64,000 nucleotides of DNA from Pedococcus dokdonensis (GCF_900104525.1 NZ_LT629711.1:372001-436000); one strand, 5' to 3'; positions 1 to 9,236 are shown, numbered from the stretch's first letter. Notes: generated by a model not told the origin, from the sequence alone. A program made the numbers and translations.

Positions 1-1
1 C

Positions 2-739
2 GCGGCGCAGCTGGCCGGCACCACGGTCGAGCAGGCACGGCGGCGTGGCAAGTACCTCTGGCTCGTGCTCCGAGCGCCGGACGGCCACCGGCTCGGGCTG
101 ATCGCCCACCTCGGCATGAGCGGTCAGCTGCTGGTCGAGTCCACCGACGCGCCGCACGAGAAGCACCTGCACGCGCTGTTCACGTTCGCCGACGGCGGGT
201 CCGAGCTGCGCTTCGTCGACCAGCGGACGTTCGGCGGGATGGCGCTGGCCGAGCTGACCGACGACCTCGTCCCGGAGACCATCGCCCACATCGCCCCCGA
301 CCCGTTCGAGGCTGCCTACGACCAGTCCGCCGTGGTGCGCCGGATGAAGTCACGCGACTCCGCCGTCAAGCGCGCCCTGCTCGACCAGACCCTCGTGGCC
401 GGGATCGGCAACATCTACGCCGACGAGGCACTGTGGCGTGCCCGGGTGCACGGCGAGCGGCTGTGCTCCGCGCTGACCAAGCCGACCCTCGCGCGGGTGC
501 TCGACCACGCCCACGACGTGATGCTGGCGGCGCTGGGGGAGGGCGGCACGAGCTTCGACGCGTTGTACGTCAACGTCAACGGGGCCTCGGGCTACTTCGA
601 CCGGTCCTTGCACGCCTACGGCCAGGAGGGTCGTCCGTGCGACCGGTGCGGCACGCTGATCCGGCGCGAGGCCTTCATGAACCGGTCGTCGTTCTCCTGC
701 CCGCACTGCCAACCTCGTCCCCGGGTGCGCCGCGGCTGA
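2..739 (+). CDS. mutM: Formamidopyrimidine-DNA glycosylase (Fpg/MutM), 5' end outside window
   Basis: This is a bifunctional base-excision repair glycosylase/AP lyase that removes oxidised purines such as 8-oxoguanine. The reading frame is open from base 2, so the N-terminal Pro-Glu catalytic end lies before the window and 245 residues are visible. Family blocks seen are [17 protein letters not shown] and the helix-two-turn-helix region around [10 protein letters not shown] and GIGNIYADE. At the C-terminus is a zinc finger with two CxxC pairs (CDRC and CPHC). The next gene, acyP, begins about 46 bp after the stop. Fpg is preferred over Nei because of the GIGNIYADE block and the finger. Confidence 0.93.
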   Translation, partial: AAQLAGTTVEQARRRGKYLWLVLRAPDGHRLGLIAHLGMSGQLLVESTDAPHEKHLHALFTFADGGSELRFVDQRTFGGMALAELTDDLVPETIAHIAPDPFEAAYDQSAVVRRMKSRDSAVKRALLDQTLVAGIGNIYADEALWRARVHGERLCSALTKPTLARVLDHAHDVMLAALGEGGTSFDALYVNVNGASGYFDRSLHAYGQEGRPCDRCGTLIRREAFMNRSSFSCPHCQPRPRVRRG

Positions 740-785
740 CAGCAGGGGTCCCTCGGTTGTACAACTGAACCGAGAGGTGGTGCAG

Positions 786-1082
786 ATGGATCACAACGGT
801 CCCGCCCGGGCGGTCGTCTGGGTGCACGGTCGGGTGCAGGGTGTGGGGTTCCGCTGGTGGACCCGCGCACGGGCACTGGAGCTCGGTCTGGTCGGGCATG
901 CGCGCAACGCCGGCGACGGGCGCGTCGAGGTGGTCTGCCAGGGCGACGAGGAGCAGATCAAGCAGCTGGTCGCCCTCATCGAGGAGCGACCGTCGCAGCA
1001 CCTGCGTCCCGGCGAGGTCCACCAGTGCGTCACCACGTGGGGTGCGCCGAAGGACGGGCTGGTCGGGTTCGTCGAAAAGTGA
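786..1082 (+). CDS. acyP: Acylphosphatase
   Basis: This small enzyme hydrolyses carboxyl-phosphate bonds of acylphosphates. It has 98 residues, the normal size. The phosphate-binding loop is visible as VHGRVQGVGFRWW, with the catalytic Arg in GFRWW and the usual Asn in HARNAGDGRVEV. I chose the ATG at 786 because GAGGTGGT lies just upstream; a GTG at 777 is in frame but sits in that ribosome-binding site. It lies between mutM and smc as in other actinobacteria. Its stop codon falls inside the first unit of a 16-bp tandem repeat. Confidence 0.92.
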   Translation: MDHNGPARAVVWVHGRVQGVGFRWWTRARALELGLVGHARNAGDGRVEVVCQGDEEQIKQLVALIEERPSQHLRPGEVHQCVTTWGAPKDGLVGFVEK

Positions 1083-1149
1083 CGGCGTCGAAAAGTGACG
1101 GCGTCGAAACTGATGGCGCTGAACAGTGATGGCGCTGAACACTGATGGA
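1071..1149. repeat. Five-copy ~16-bp tandem repeat at the acyP 3' end
   Basis: Five consecutive degenerate units start near 1071, 1087, 1103, 1118 and 1134. The first two are identical (GTCGAAAAGTGACGGC); the later ones drift to GCTGAACAGTGATGGC. The acyP stop lies in unit 1 and the rest is intergenic. The array looks like a slippage-prone minisatellite. No function can be assigned. Confidence 0.75.
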
Positions 1150-1349
1150 GGGGGAAGGAGGGGGGTCCAGGCGGAGCGGCGTCGCCTCCCGATGGGGTGC
1201 CGAGCGGTGGGTTTGCCCGTGACATCGACCGTTCACCGACGGTGGCATTGACCGGTCGGGGTCCGGCTGTCACTCTGAGAGATGCCCGGACGAACCCCCT
1301 GGGCACCCGCACGGCGCGAACCCCCGACGCCTGCGGAGAAGGAGTCGAC

Positions 1350-1541
1350 ATGGCCAAGGCCCTGGTGGGCTATCGCGTGGCGTCCGACCCGCGACTGATG
1401 CTCGAGACCGTCGAACTGCGTCGCCGCGTGCGGGACCTCGAGTTCCTCGTCGAACGGCTGCAGCTGGAGAACGACCGGCTCCGTGAGGATCTGAGACAGC
1501 CCGACGCCGTCGCGGCGGGCGTGCCTACGATTGCCGGGTGA
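1350..1541 (+). CDS. Small coiled-coil protein of unknown function
   Basis: This 63-residue protein was not assigned to a family. After a short MAKALVGYRV start it is one amphipathic helix rich in Leu, Arg and Glu (about residues 24-50, ELRRRVRDLEF and VERLQLENDRL), a likely dimeric coiled coil. The ATG at 1350 has GAGAAGGAG about 7 nt upstream, which is why I preferred it over longer in-frame starts. Its stop overlaps the GTG of the chorismate mutase gene (GTGA), so the two are translationally coupled. Confidence 0.7.
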   Translation: MAKALVGYRVASDPRLMLETVELRRRVRDLEFLVERLQLENDRLREDLRQPDAVAAGVPTIAG

Positions 1542-1864
1542 GCTCGACCGCACCCACGCCCGGTTCGTCCCGCTCGACCGGTTCGACCCCTGACGATCTC
1601 GTGCGCCTGCGCGCGAGCATCGACAACATCGACGCCGCCCTGATCCACCTGCTTGCCGAGCGCTTCAAGTGCACCCAGCAGGTCGGGCAGCTGAAGGCAC
1701 GCGAGGGTATGCCGCCGGCTGACCCGGCGCGCGAGGAGGCCCAGATCGCGCGCCTGCGCGACCTGGCCGACCAGGCCGGCCTCGACCCGACCTTCGCCGA
1801 GAAGTTCCTCAACTTCGTGATCGCCGAGGTGATCCACCACCACGAGGCCATCGCCGGCTCCTGA
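1538..1864 (+). CDS. AroQ-class chorismate mutase
   Basis: This enzyme is predicted to convert chorismate to prephenate, feeding phenylalanine and tyrosine synthesis. The 108-residue protein has a Ser/Thr/Pro-rich N-terminus, then the all-helical AroQ domain. Visible features are LVRLRASIDNIDAALIHLL (helix 1, with the usual Arg and Asp), AERFKCTQQVGQLKA, and a C-terminal helix ending VIAEVIHHHE. There is no signal peptide, so it is the cytosolic type. It starts with GTG overlapping the upstream stop. Confidence 0.85.
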   Translation: MSSTAPTPGSSRSTGSTPDDLVRLRASIDNIDAALIHLLAERFKCTQQVGQLKAREGMPPADPAREEAQIARLRDLADQAGLDPTFAEKFLNFVIAEVIHHHEAIAGS

Positions 1865-1873
1865 CCTCCCCGG

Positions 1874-1944
1874 CACTTCTGGCCACGGATGCCGCACGCG
1901 GCGCCCGGACCGAGGGTCTCGTGCCGCATGGGTGGCCAGAAGTC
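1874..1944. repeat. Intergenic inverted repeat, copy 1 of a two-copy family
   Basis: A 24-nt left arm (1874-1897, beginning CACTTCTGGCCAC) pairs with 1921-1944 (ending GTGGCCAGAAGTC) with only a few mismatches. It lies just past the chorismate mutase stop. A related palindrome with the same CACTTCTGGCC arm occurs at 15137-15206, so this is a repeated element and not only a local terminator. Confidence 0.7.
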
Positions 1945-2113
1945 GGGAAATGGCTGCGCGGTATACCCCTGCCGTCACTCTGGTCACACGAAGCACAGGC
2001 AACGCAGGGCGGCGGAAGGTGCCGGGCCCACGCGCGGACCGCGGGTAGGGTGGCCACCGACCCAGAGGGTCCCGCCGACCAGCACCCGCACCTCACCAGG
2101 AGCCGACCCGCTC

Positions 2114-5100
2114 GTGTACGTCAAGAGCCTCACCCTGAAGGGCTTCAAGTCCTTCGCCTCGGCCACCACGATGCGGCTCGAGCCCGGCATCACCTGCATC
2201 GTCGGCCCCAACGGCTCGGGCAAGTCCAACGTCGTCGATGCCCTGGCGTGGGTGATGGGCGAGCAGGGTGCCAAGAGCCTGCGCGGCGGCAAGATGGAGG
2301 ACGTCATCTTCGCCGGGACCGCCGGCCGGGCGCCGTTGGGTCGCGCCGAGGTCGCCCTGACGATCGACAACTCCGACGGCGCACTGCCGATCGACTACAC
2401 CGAGGTCACCATCACGCGGACGATGTTCCGCAACGGTGGGTCCGACTACGCGATCAACGGCACGTCCTGCCGCCTGCTCGACGTGCAGGAGCTGCTCTCC
2501 GACTCCGGCATCGGCCGCGAGATGCACGTCATCGTCGGCCAGGGCCAGCTCGACGCCGTGCTGCGGGCCACGCCCGAGGAGCGCCGTGGCTTCATCGAGG
2601 AGGCCGCCGGCGTCCTCAAGCACCGCAAGCGCAAGGAGAAGGCGCTCCGCAAGCTCGAGTCGATGGAGGCCAACCTCACCCGGGTCAACGACCTCACCGG
2701 TGAGATCCGGCGCCAGCTCGGCCCGCTCGGACGGCAGGCCGAGGCCGCGCGCCGGGCTGCCGTCATCCAGTCCGACGCCCGCGACGCGCGGCTCCGGCTG
2801 CTCGCCGACGACCTGGTCCAGCTCACCTCGACGCTCGAGCAGGAGGTCGCCGACGAGACCGCGCTGGTCGCCAAGCGCACCGAGGTCGAGGACGGCCTGA
2901 CCGACCTGCGCAGCCGGCTCGCGACCCTCGAGCAGCAGGCCCAGGACGCCGCCCCGGAGCTGGCTCGCGCCCAGGAGCGCTGGTTCAGCCTCCAGCAGCT
3001 GCGCGACAAGCTGACCTCCACCGAGTCGCTCGCCGCCGAGCGGGTGCGCCTGCTCAGCCAGGACACCCAGGACGAGCAGACGTCCGGGCGCGACCCCGAG
3101 GAGCTGCGGGCGCAAGCCGCCGAGGCGCGCAAGCAGGAGGAGGCCCTGCTGGCCGAGGTGCGCGACGCCAAGGCCGAGCTCGAGCTCGCCGTCGCGGCCC
3201 GCGAGGCCGCGGAGCAGGCGTATGCCGCGGAGCAGCAGCGTCTGCAGCGGCTGGCCCGCGCGGCCGCTGACCGCCGCGAGGGACTGGCCAAGCTCGCCGG
3301 GCAGGTCGGCGCCCGTCGCAGCCGGCTCGAGGCCGGCGAGGCCGAGATCGGTCGCCTGCGCGGAGTCGTCGAACAGTCACTGCAGCGGGCGGCTGCCGCC
3401 GAGCAGGAGTTCAAGAGCCTGGAGGCGTCGGTCGCCGTCGACGAGGAGGGCGAGGAGGGCCTCGACTCCGCGTACGAAAAGGCTGCCGAGCTGCTCGAGC
3501 AGGTCGAGGCAGAGGTGGAGCAGCACCGCGAGGCCGAGCGGCTCGCCGAGCGCGACCGCGCGAGTGGGGCGGCCCGGCTGGAGGCGCTCGAGCTGAGCCT
3601 CTCTCGCAAGGACGGTGCCGCGACCCTGCTCGCGGCTGCGGACGCGCGTCACGGCATCGTGGGCTCGGTCGCGTCGCTCCTGCAGGTCAAGGGCGGCCAC
3701 GAGGCCGCGGTCGCCGCGGCCCTCGGCTGGGCCGGTGACGCGCTGGCCGTCGAGTCCATCGACCACGCTGCCCGAGCGCTCACCACCCTGCGCGAGGAGG
3801 ATGCCGGACGCGCCGCCTTCCTCGTGGGCCAGACCGCCAGCTCCAGCGACCCCGCGACCTGGCCGGCCCTGGAGGGCTCGGCGGTCTGGGCCCGCGAGGT
3901 CGTGGAGGCCCCCGCCACCGTGCGACCTGCGGTGGAGCAGCTGCTCGACCGCGTCGCCCTCGTCCCCGACCCCGCGCTGGCTGCGGCCCTCGTCGCCCGA
4001 GGCGACGGCATCACGGCCGTGACCAGCGACGGCGACGTGTTCGCCCCGGGCTTCGTCCGCGGCGGCAGCAGCAGCTCCCCGAGCCTGATCGAGATCCAGT
4101 CGGCGGTGGACGAGACCCGGGACCGCGTGGCCGACGCGACCCGACGCGGCGAGCAGGCGCGGTTCGCCCTGACCGCCGCGCAGGAGCGGCACAGGGCGGC
4201 GAACGACGAGGTCGAGGCCGCGCTCGAGCGGCTGCACGACTCCGACGCCAAGATGGCCGCAGTGGCCGAGCGTCTGGGGCACCTCGGCGCGACGGTCCGC
4301 TCGGCGAAGGCCGAGGCCGAGCGCACCGAGCGCACCATCGCCGACGCGACCGCTGCTCTCGAGAGCGACCGCATCGAGCTGGCCGGGCTCACCGAGCGCC
4401 TCGAGGAGGCCAGCGCCGAGCCGACCGAGGCGCAGGACCCGAGCACCGACGAGCGCGACCGGCTCGAGCTCGAGGCGAGCCGTGGTCGCACGGCCGAGAC
4501 CGAGCTGCGCCTCACCCTGCGCACCAAGGAGGAGCGGGGTCGCGCACTCAAGGGCCGGGCCGACTCGCTCGAGGGCGCGGCCCGCAACGAGCTCGCAGCC
4601 CGCCAGCGCCTGGCCGCCCGACAGGAGCGGCGCAAGCGCGAGGCGACCGTGGCGGAGGCAGTGCGTCGTGGTGCCGCCTACGCCGCCACCCTGGTCGCCG
4701 AGGCTCTCGGCACCGCAGCCCGTCAGCGGGCCACCGCCGAGCAGGAGCGCACCGAGCGCGACCAGTCGCTGAGCCAGGTGCGTCGTGAGGTCGCCGCGCT
4801 CCAGGACGAGCTGCGTGAGCTCACCGACACCGTCCACCGCGACGAGGTGGCTCGCACCCAGCAGCGGCTGCGGATCGAGGCCATGCAGACCAAGGCCGTC
4901 GAGGAGCTGGGGATCGACCCCGAGGCCCTGATGGAGGAGTTCGGGCCCCACCAGCTGGTGCCGTTCGTCGCCGGGCCCGACGACGACCCCGACGCGCTGC
5001 CCGAGCCGGCCCCCTACGTGCGCGAGGTGCAGGAGAAGCGGCTGCGCAAGGCCGAGCGGGCGCTGTCCGCCCTCGGTCGGGTCAACCCGCTGGCGCTCGA

Positions 5101-5686
5101 GGAGTTCGCAGCGCTCGAGGAGCGGCACAAGTTCCTCACCGAACAGCTCGAAGACCTCAAGAAGTCCAAGCGCGACCTGCTCGACATCGTCCGTGAGGTC
5201 GACGAGCGGGTGGAGCGGGTGTTCACCGAGGCCTTCCACGACACCGCAGCGCAGTTCGAGGGGGTCTTCAGCCGGCTCTTCCCCGGGGGCGAGGGTCGAC
5301 TCACCCTCACCGACCCGGCCAACATGCTGACCACCGGCATCGAGGTCGAGGCGCGTCCGCCCGGCAAGAAGATCAAGCGGCTCTCGCTGCTGTCCGGTGG
5401 CGAGCGGTCGCTCGTGGCGGTCGCCCTGCTGGTCTCGATCTTCAAGGCCCGGCCCAGCCCGTTCTACATCATGGACGAGGTCGAGGCCGCGCTCGACGAC
5501 GCCAACCTCGGCCGGCTGATCACGCTCTTCGAGGAGCTGCGTGACTCCAGCCAGCTGATCGTCATCACCCACCAGAAGCGCACCATGGAGGTTGCCGACG
5601 CGCTCTATGGCGTGTCGATGCGTGGTGACGGTGTGACCACTGTGGTCTCGCAGCGGATCAGGGACGTCGCCGCCCAGAGCGCCTAG
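2114..5686 (+). CDS. smc: Chromosome segregation ATPase Smc
   Basis: Smc is the condensin ATPase that, with ScpA/ScpB, compacts and segregates chromosomes. The protein has 1190 residues, normal for the family. Walker A (GPNGSGKS) is at about residues 31-38, followed by two long Glu/Arg/Ala-rich coiled coils and a hinge at about 510-670 beginning GIVGSVASLL. The C-terminal head carries the ABC signature LSGGERSL (about 1094) and Walker B IMDEVEAALDD (about 1117). I took GTG 2114 because VYVKSLTLKGFKSF is the standard Smc N-terminus and CAGGAG lies upstream; the frame is open further upstream without homology. It is followed by a small membrane protein and ftsY. Confidence 0.97.
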   Translation: MYVKSLTLKGFKSFASATTMRLEPGITCIVGPNGSGKSNVVDALAWVMGEQGAKSLRGGKMEDVIFAGTAGRAPLGRAEVALTIDNSDGALPIDYTEVTITRTMFRNGGSDYAINGTSCRLLDVQELLSDSGIGREMHVIVGQGQLDAVLRATPEERRGFIEEAAGVLKHRKRKEKALRKLESMEANLTRVNDLTGEIRRQLGPLGRQAEAARRAAVIQSDARDARLRLLADDLVQLTSTLEQEVADETALVAKRTEVEDGLTDLRSRLATLEQQAQDAAPELARAQERWFSLQQLRDKLTSTESLAAERVRLLSQDTQDEQTSGRDPEELRAQAAEARKQEEALLAEVRDAKAELELAVAAREAAEQAYAAEQQRLQRLARAAADRREGLAKLAGQVGARRSRLEAGEAEIGRLRGVVEQSLQRAAAAEQEFKSLEASVAVDEEGEEGLDSAYEKAAELLEQVEAEVEQHREAERLAERDRASGAARLEALELSLSRKDGAATLLAAADARHGIVGSVASLLQVKGGHEAAVAAALGWAGDALAVESIDHAARALTTLREEDAGRAAFLVGQTASSSDPATWPALEGSAVWAREVVEAPATVRPAVEQLLDRVALVPDPALAAALVARGDGITAVTSDGDVFAPGFVRGGSSSSPSLIEIQSAVDETRDRVADATRRGEQARFALTAAQERHRAANDEVEAALERLHDSDAKMAAVAERLGHLGATVRSAKAEAERTERTIADATAALESDRIELAGLTERLEEASAEPTEAQDPSTDERDRLELEASRGRTAETELRLTLRTKEERGRALKGRADSLEGAARNELAARQRLAARQERRKREATVAEAVRRGAAYAATLVAEALGTAARQRATAEQERTERDQSLSQVRREVAALQDELRELTDTVHRDEVARTQQRLRIEAMQTKAVEELGIDPEALMEEFGPHQLVPFVAGPDDDPDALPEPAPYVREVQEKRLRKAERALSALGRVNPLALEEFAALEERHKFLTEQLEDLKKSKRDLLDIVREVDERVERVFTEAFHDTAAQFEGVFSRLFPGGEGRLTLTDPANMLTTGIEVEARPPGKKIKRLSLLSGGERSLVAVALLVSIFKARPSPFYIMDEVEAALDDANLGRLITLFEELRDSSQLIVITHQKRTMEVADALYGVSMRGDGVTTVVSQRIRDVAAQSA

Positions 5687-5746
5687 CACTGCGTCAGCCG
5701 CGCGTCGATTTGGGCATTCCCGCCCGCGCAGGGCACCCTTGAGGGT

Positions 5747-6007
5747 ATGACCGCCCTCATCATCGGCATGCTCATCTGCGTCGGACTGGCCGTTGCCGTC
5801 GTCGCCGTGGTTGCCATCCCCGCACGCCGCGAGGGCCGTGAGCTGCTCACCCCGCAGGGCGAGGACCTGATCGCCACGGTCAAGGAGAAGACCGTGTCGA
5901 CGATCGAGACGACCGGCGGGGCCATCGTCACGGCGAAGGACAAGGTCGCCGACTCGATCACCCCTGGCGACTCCGCCGAGGACGTCGGCCGGCACCGCGC
6001 CAGCTGA
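5747..6007 (+). CDS. Small single-pass membrane protein, unknown function
   Basis: This 86-residue protein has an N-terminal transmembrane helix (about residues 3-24, Ile/Leu/Val/Ala) and a positively charged IPARREGRE stop-transfer region. A hydrophilic, probably helical cytosolic tail rich in Thr, Lys and Asp follows. No enzyme motif is seen. It sits alone between smc and ftsY, with a GAGGGT immediately before the ATG. Confidence 0.65.
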   Translation: MTALIIGMLICVGLAVAVVAVVAIPARREGRELLTPQGEDLIATVKEKTVSTIETTGGAIVTAKDKVADSITPGDSAEDVGRHRAS

Positions 6008-6030
6008 GCGCCGCGCACTCTGCCGCCACG

Positions 6031-6038
6031 CGGCATAC
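6031..6038 (-). repeat. Representative intergenic copy of the GTATGCCG octamer
   Basis: This is one of at least 26 copies of GTATGCCG/CGGCATAC in the window. It is listed because it lies outside genes (between the small membrane protein and ftsY), as do the copies at 11900, 15128 and 31646. The full list is in the findings. Confidence 0.6.
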
Positions 6039-6092
6039 CCCGACCTCGTCGAGGCACCCTCGAATCGTGTCCGCGGGTCGTGATGGGGGAGG

Positions 6093-7307
6093 ATGGCGCG
6101 CGTGATCGATCAGCTGTGGGAATGGATTGCCGTCGTCGTCGGGCTCCTCGTCATCCTGGGCGGGGTGCTGCTGGGGTTGCTCCGTGGTCGTGGTGGCCGC
6201 ACGAAGCCGGCCCCGACACCGACCCGTGACCGGGACGTGCTGCCCGGGGTGGGTGACGACGCCGAACCTCCCCGGGATGGGCCGAAGCGGTCGATCGAGG
6301 ACGCCGGGTCGGTCGACACCCTGCCGGCACCGGCCGACGAGGACCTGCCGTCGCCCACGCCGACGCCCACCCTCGACCGTCCCGACGCCCCGGCCGGCCG
6401 CCTCCAGCGGCTGCGCGCCCGGCTGTCCCGGTCGAACTCTGCCCTCGGCCAGGGCCTGCTCGCCCTGCTCTCGCGCGGGCGGCTCGACGAGGAGGCCTGG
6501 GAGGAGGTCGAGGACACTCTCATCGCCTCCGACCTCGGCGTCGAGGCCAGCACCGAGCTCGTCGACTCGCTCCGCTCGCGGGTGAAGGTCGAGGGCACCA
6601 CGGACGAGGCGACGGTCCGCGGCTGGCTCCGCGAGGACCTGCTCAAGCTGGTCGACCCCTCGCTCGACCGCACCGTCGTGAGCTCCCGGGTCGACGGCCG
6701 GCCCGCCGTCGTCATGGTCGTCGGAGTGAACGGCACCGGGAAGACGACGACCGTGGGCAAGCTGGCACGTGTGCTCGTCGCGGAGGACAAGGATGTCGTC
6801 CTCGGCGCCGCCGACACGTTCCGCGCCGCAGCCGCCGACCAGCTGGAAACCTGGGGGGCGCGCGTCGGCGTGCCGACGGTGCGGTCCGACCGCGAGGGCG
6901 CCGACCCCGCGGCGGTCGCGTTCGACGCGGTCAAGGCGGGCGCCGAGCTCGAGTCCGACGTCGTCCTCATCGACACCGCGGGCCGCCTGCACAACAAGGT
7001 CGGGCTGATGGACGAGCTCGGCAAGGTCAAGCGGGTCATCGAGAAGCAGAGCCCGATCGACGAGGTGCTGCTCGTCCTCGACGCGACCACCGGGCAGAAC
7101 GGTCTGCGCCAGGCCGAGGTGTTCGCCGAGGTGGTCGACGTGACCGGCATCGTGCTCACCAAGCTCGACGGCACGGCCAAGGGCGGCATCGTGGTCTCGG
7201 TGCAGCGCAAGCTCGGAGTGCCGGTCAAGCTCGTGGGACTGGGGGAGGGGCCTGACGACCTCGCGCCGTTCGACCCCGAGGCGTTCGTCGACGCCCTTCT
7301 CGCCTGA
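6093..7307 (+). CDS. ftsY: Signal recognition particle receptor FtsY
   Basis: FtsY is the membrane-associated GTPase that docks SRP-ribosome complexes at the Sec translocon. It has 404 residues. An N-terminal transmembrane segment (about residues 10-30) is followed by a Pro/Asp-rich linker to about 100, then the NG domain. The P-loop is GVNGTGKTTTVGKLA (about 211), G2/insertion-box ADTFRAAAADQL, G3 DTAGRLHNK (about 294), G4 TKLDGTAKGG (about 355). The membrane anchor is typical of actinobacterial FtsY. GGGGGAGG lies directly upstream of the ATG. Confidence 0.97.
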   Translation: MARVIDQLWEWIAVVVGLLVILGGVLLGLLRGRGGRTKPAPTPTRDRDVLPGVGDDAEPPRDGPKRSIEDAGSVDTLPAPADEDLPSPTPTPTLDRPDAPAGRLQRLRARLSRSNSALGQGLLALLSRGRLDEEAWEEVEDTLIASDLGVEASTELVDSLRSRVKVEGTTDEATVRGWLREDLLKLVDPSLDRTVVSSRVDGRPAVVMVVGVNGTGKTTTVGKLARVLVAEDKDVVLGAADTFRAAAADQLETWGARVGVPTVRSDREGADPAAVAFDAVKAGAELESDVVLIDTAGRLHNKVGLMDELGKVKRVIEKQSPIDEVLLVLDATTGQNGLRQAEVFAEVVDVTGIVLTKLDGTAKGGIVVSVQRKLGVPVKLVGLGEGPDDLAPFDPEAFVDALLA

Positions 7308-7312
7308 CGTCC

Positions 7313-8395
7313 TTGCGCTGTCCGCGCCGGCTCGCCGCCGCGCTGCTCGCCGCCGCGGTGCTCGCCGCCACGCTGCTGGCCGTGGGAGTGGTGGGTGTGC
7401 CGTCCAGGGCCCGGGCGGCCACGTCCGCGACCGGCCGGGTGGACTTCCGGTTCGAGGACGACCGGATCGACGAGTCGTCCGGCCTCGCCCTCAGCGTGCG
7501 CCATCCCCACACGGTGTGGACGGCCAACGACTCCGGGGACTCGGCCCGGGTGTTCGCCGTGGACACCAGGACCGGCAGGACAGTGGGGGTGCACCGGTTC
7601 GACGCCGAGGTCCGGGACGTCGAGGCGCTCGCGATCACGCCTCAGGGCCGGATGCTGGTTGCCGACATCGGCGACAACGGCACTTCCCGTGACGTGGTGC
7701 GGATCTTCTGGTTCGACGAGCCGGCACTCGGGTCGACGTCCGGTCCGCGCGCCGCGTCCTGGGAGCTGGGCTACCCCGACGGGCCGCACGACGCCGAGGC
7801 GCTGGCCGTCGACCCGCGTTCGGGCCGGATCCTCGTCATCACCAAGGACCGGGTGGGCGGGATCTACGCGCTGCCCAAGTCGCCGAGCAGACGCGGAGTC
7901 AACCGTCTGACCCGGGTGGGTGCGGCGCCGTCGACGGTGACCGACGCGGTGTTCCTCCCGGACGGTTCGGCGCTGGCCGTGCGCACCTACACCTCGCTGC
8001 ACCTCCTCGACCCCGACACCTTCGCCGGGCGCGGCTCGTCGCTGCTGCCCCTGCGGCCCCAGGGCGAGACGCTCGCCCTCGCGCCGGATGAGGACGGGGT
8101 GCTGGTCGGGAGCGAGGGGAAGCGGTCGCGCGTGCAGCAGGTCGAGGTGCCGGCCCTCCCGGGCGCCAGCGGGTCAGGCACCGCGACGGCCCCTCCCACC
8201 TCGACGAGCAGCGTGACTCCGACGACGACGCCCCCCTCGCAGGCCCCCACGTCGGTGGCTCCGCGCCCTCCGGCCGCGGAGCCCGACTCCGGGTTCTGGA
8301 CCCCCACCGTCGTGGTCGTCCTCGGTCTCGCGTCCCTGCTCCTGGCTGGCGTCGTCTTCCTGGTGGTACGCGCGCTCTGGCCGGAGCGCCGGTGA
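7313..8395 (+). CDS. Secreted, membrane-anchored beta-propeller-like protein
   Basis: No family was recognised. This 360-residue protein begins with an Arg-rich signal peptide (about residues 1-36, cleavage likely after ARA). The middle has repeated strand-like blocks of the form AVDTRTGRT, LAVDPRSGRIL and LPDGSALAV that resemble propeller blades. A Thr/Pro/Ser-rich spacer (about 285-325) leads to a C-terminal transmembrane helix and a short basic tail. It is probably cell-wall spanning. The TTG start is tight behind ftsY (5 bp), suggesting co-transcription. Its stop overlaps the next ATG. Confidence 0.7.
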   Translation: MRCPRRLAAALLAAAVLAATLLAVGVVGVPSRARAATSATGRVDFRFEDDRIDESSGLALSVRHPHTVWTANDSGDSARVFAVDTRTGRTVGVHRFDAEVRDVEALAITPQGRMLVADIGDNGTSRDVVRIFWFDEPALGSTSGPRAASWELGYPDGPHDAEALAVDPRSGRILVITKDRVGGIYALPKSPSRRGVNRLTRVGAAPSTVTDAVFLPDGSALAVRTYTSLHLLDPDTFAGRGSSLLPLRPQGETLALAPDEDGVLVGSEGKRSRVQQVEVPALPGASGSGTATAPPTSTSSVTPTTTPPSQAPTSVAPRPPAAEPDSGFWTPTVVVVLGLASLLLAGVVFLVVRALWPERR

Positions 8396-9198
8396 TGGAC
8401 GAGCACGTCCTGAGTGGTGGCAACACCGGTGTCGTGGTGCGGGTCGGTGACACCGTGCGGCGCCCGGCCGGGCACTGGACACCGGCGGTGCACGCCCTCC
8501 TGCACCACCTCGAGTCGGTGGGCTTCGACGCCGCACCCCGCGCGCTCGGGATCGATGCCCGCGGACGCGAGGTCGCGTCATACCTGCCGGGGGTGGCGGG
8601 CACGCTGGGACCGGACGTGCTCGACCCACGGTTCCGGACCGTCGAGGCGTGCCGCGCCATCGGTGCGTGGCTGCGCGGCTTCCACGACGCCCAGGTCGGC
8701 TTCGCGCCCGACCCGTCCCTGCCGTGGCGGGTCGTCCCCGGCCGCGCGCTCGCCCTGGGCGAGGTGGTCGTCCACCACGACGTGGGCACCTACAACACCG
8801 TGCTGCGGCCGGACGGCTCGTTCGGGGTGATCGACTTCGACTTCGCCTCACCCGGGATGCCGGTGGACGACCTCGCCTACGTGCTCTGGTCCTGGGTCCC
8901 GCTGTGGCACGACGACGACGCGGTGCGGCGAGAGTTGGGTGGCGTGCCGACCGCCGAGCGCCTCCACAAGTTCGCCGCCGTGCTCGACGGGTATGCCGCG
9001 GACGCGCCGCTTCGTGCCCAGGTCACCGATGCCGTGTCGCGACGGATGGCCGAGCACTCACGGACCATCGAGGTCCTGGCGGCGCAGGGAGACCCGGCGT
9101 TCGTGCGGATGCTGGCCGACGGGCACGCCGAGCGACCCCGCCTCGACGCGGAGTGGTTCGCGGCGCGGCGGGACCTCTTCGGGGCAGCGATCAGGTAG
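8395..9198 (+). CDS. Aminoglycoside phosphotransferase-like (APH fold) kinase
   Basis: This 267-residue protein belongs to the APH/choline-kinase fold family, which phosphorylates small molecules. The catalytic loop is VVHHDVGTYNTVL (about residues 123-135; HxDxxxxN pattern) and the metal-binding Asp is in GVIDFDFAS. The true substrate is unknown; resistance should not be assumed. ATG overlaps the stop of the upstream gene, implying coupling. Downstream lies a 24-bp tandem repeat that begins inside the last codons. Confidence 0.75.
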   Translation: MDEHVLSGGNTGVVVRVGDTVRRPAGHWTPAVHALLHHLESVGFDAAPRALGIDARGREVASYLPGVAGTLGPDVLDPRFRTVEACRAIGAWLRGFHDAQVGFAPDPSLPWRVVPGRALALGEVVVHHDVGTYNTVLRPDGSFGVIDFDFASPGMPVDDLAYVLWSWVPLWHDDDAVRRELGGVPTAERLHKFAAVLDGYAADAPLRAQVTDAVSRRMAEHSRTIEVLAAQGDPAFVRMLADGHAERPRLDAEWFAARRDLFGAAIR

Positions 9199-9236
9199 CT
9201 CAGCGCGGCAGCGATCAGACAGCTCAGCGCGGCAGC
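9183..9236. repeat. 24-bp tandem repeat at a gene 3' end
   Basis: Two near-identical 24-bp units (9183-9206 and 9207-9230, starting GGCAGCGATCAG) and a partial third follow one another. The stop codon of the kinase-like gene lies inside the first unit. It is the same kind of 3'-end minisatellite as the one after acyP but has a different sequence. Confidence 0.7.

Noticed and set aside
3377..5995. 872-codon open frame on the minus strand opposite smc
   Set aside because: It is a mirror of the strongly coding smc frame in GC-rich DNA; its Gly/Leu/Asp/Val-rich low-complexity translation matches no family.
8395..9198. Aminoglycoside resistance gene
   Set aside because: Only the general APH fold is visible; the substrate cannot be inferred, and the context gives no sign of acquired resistance. 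The same applies to 24602-25630.
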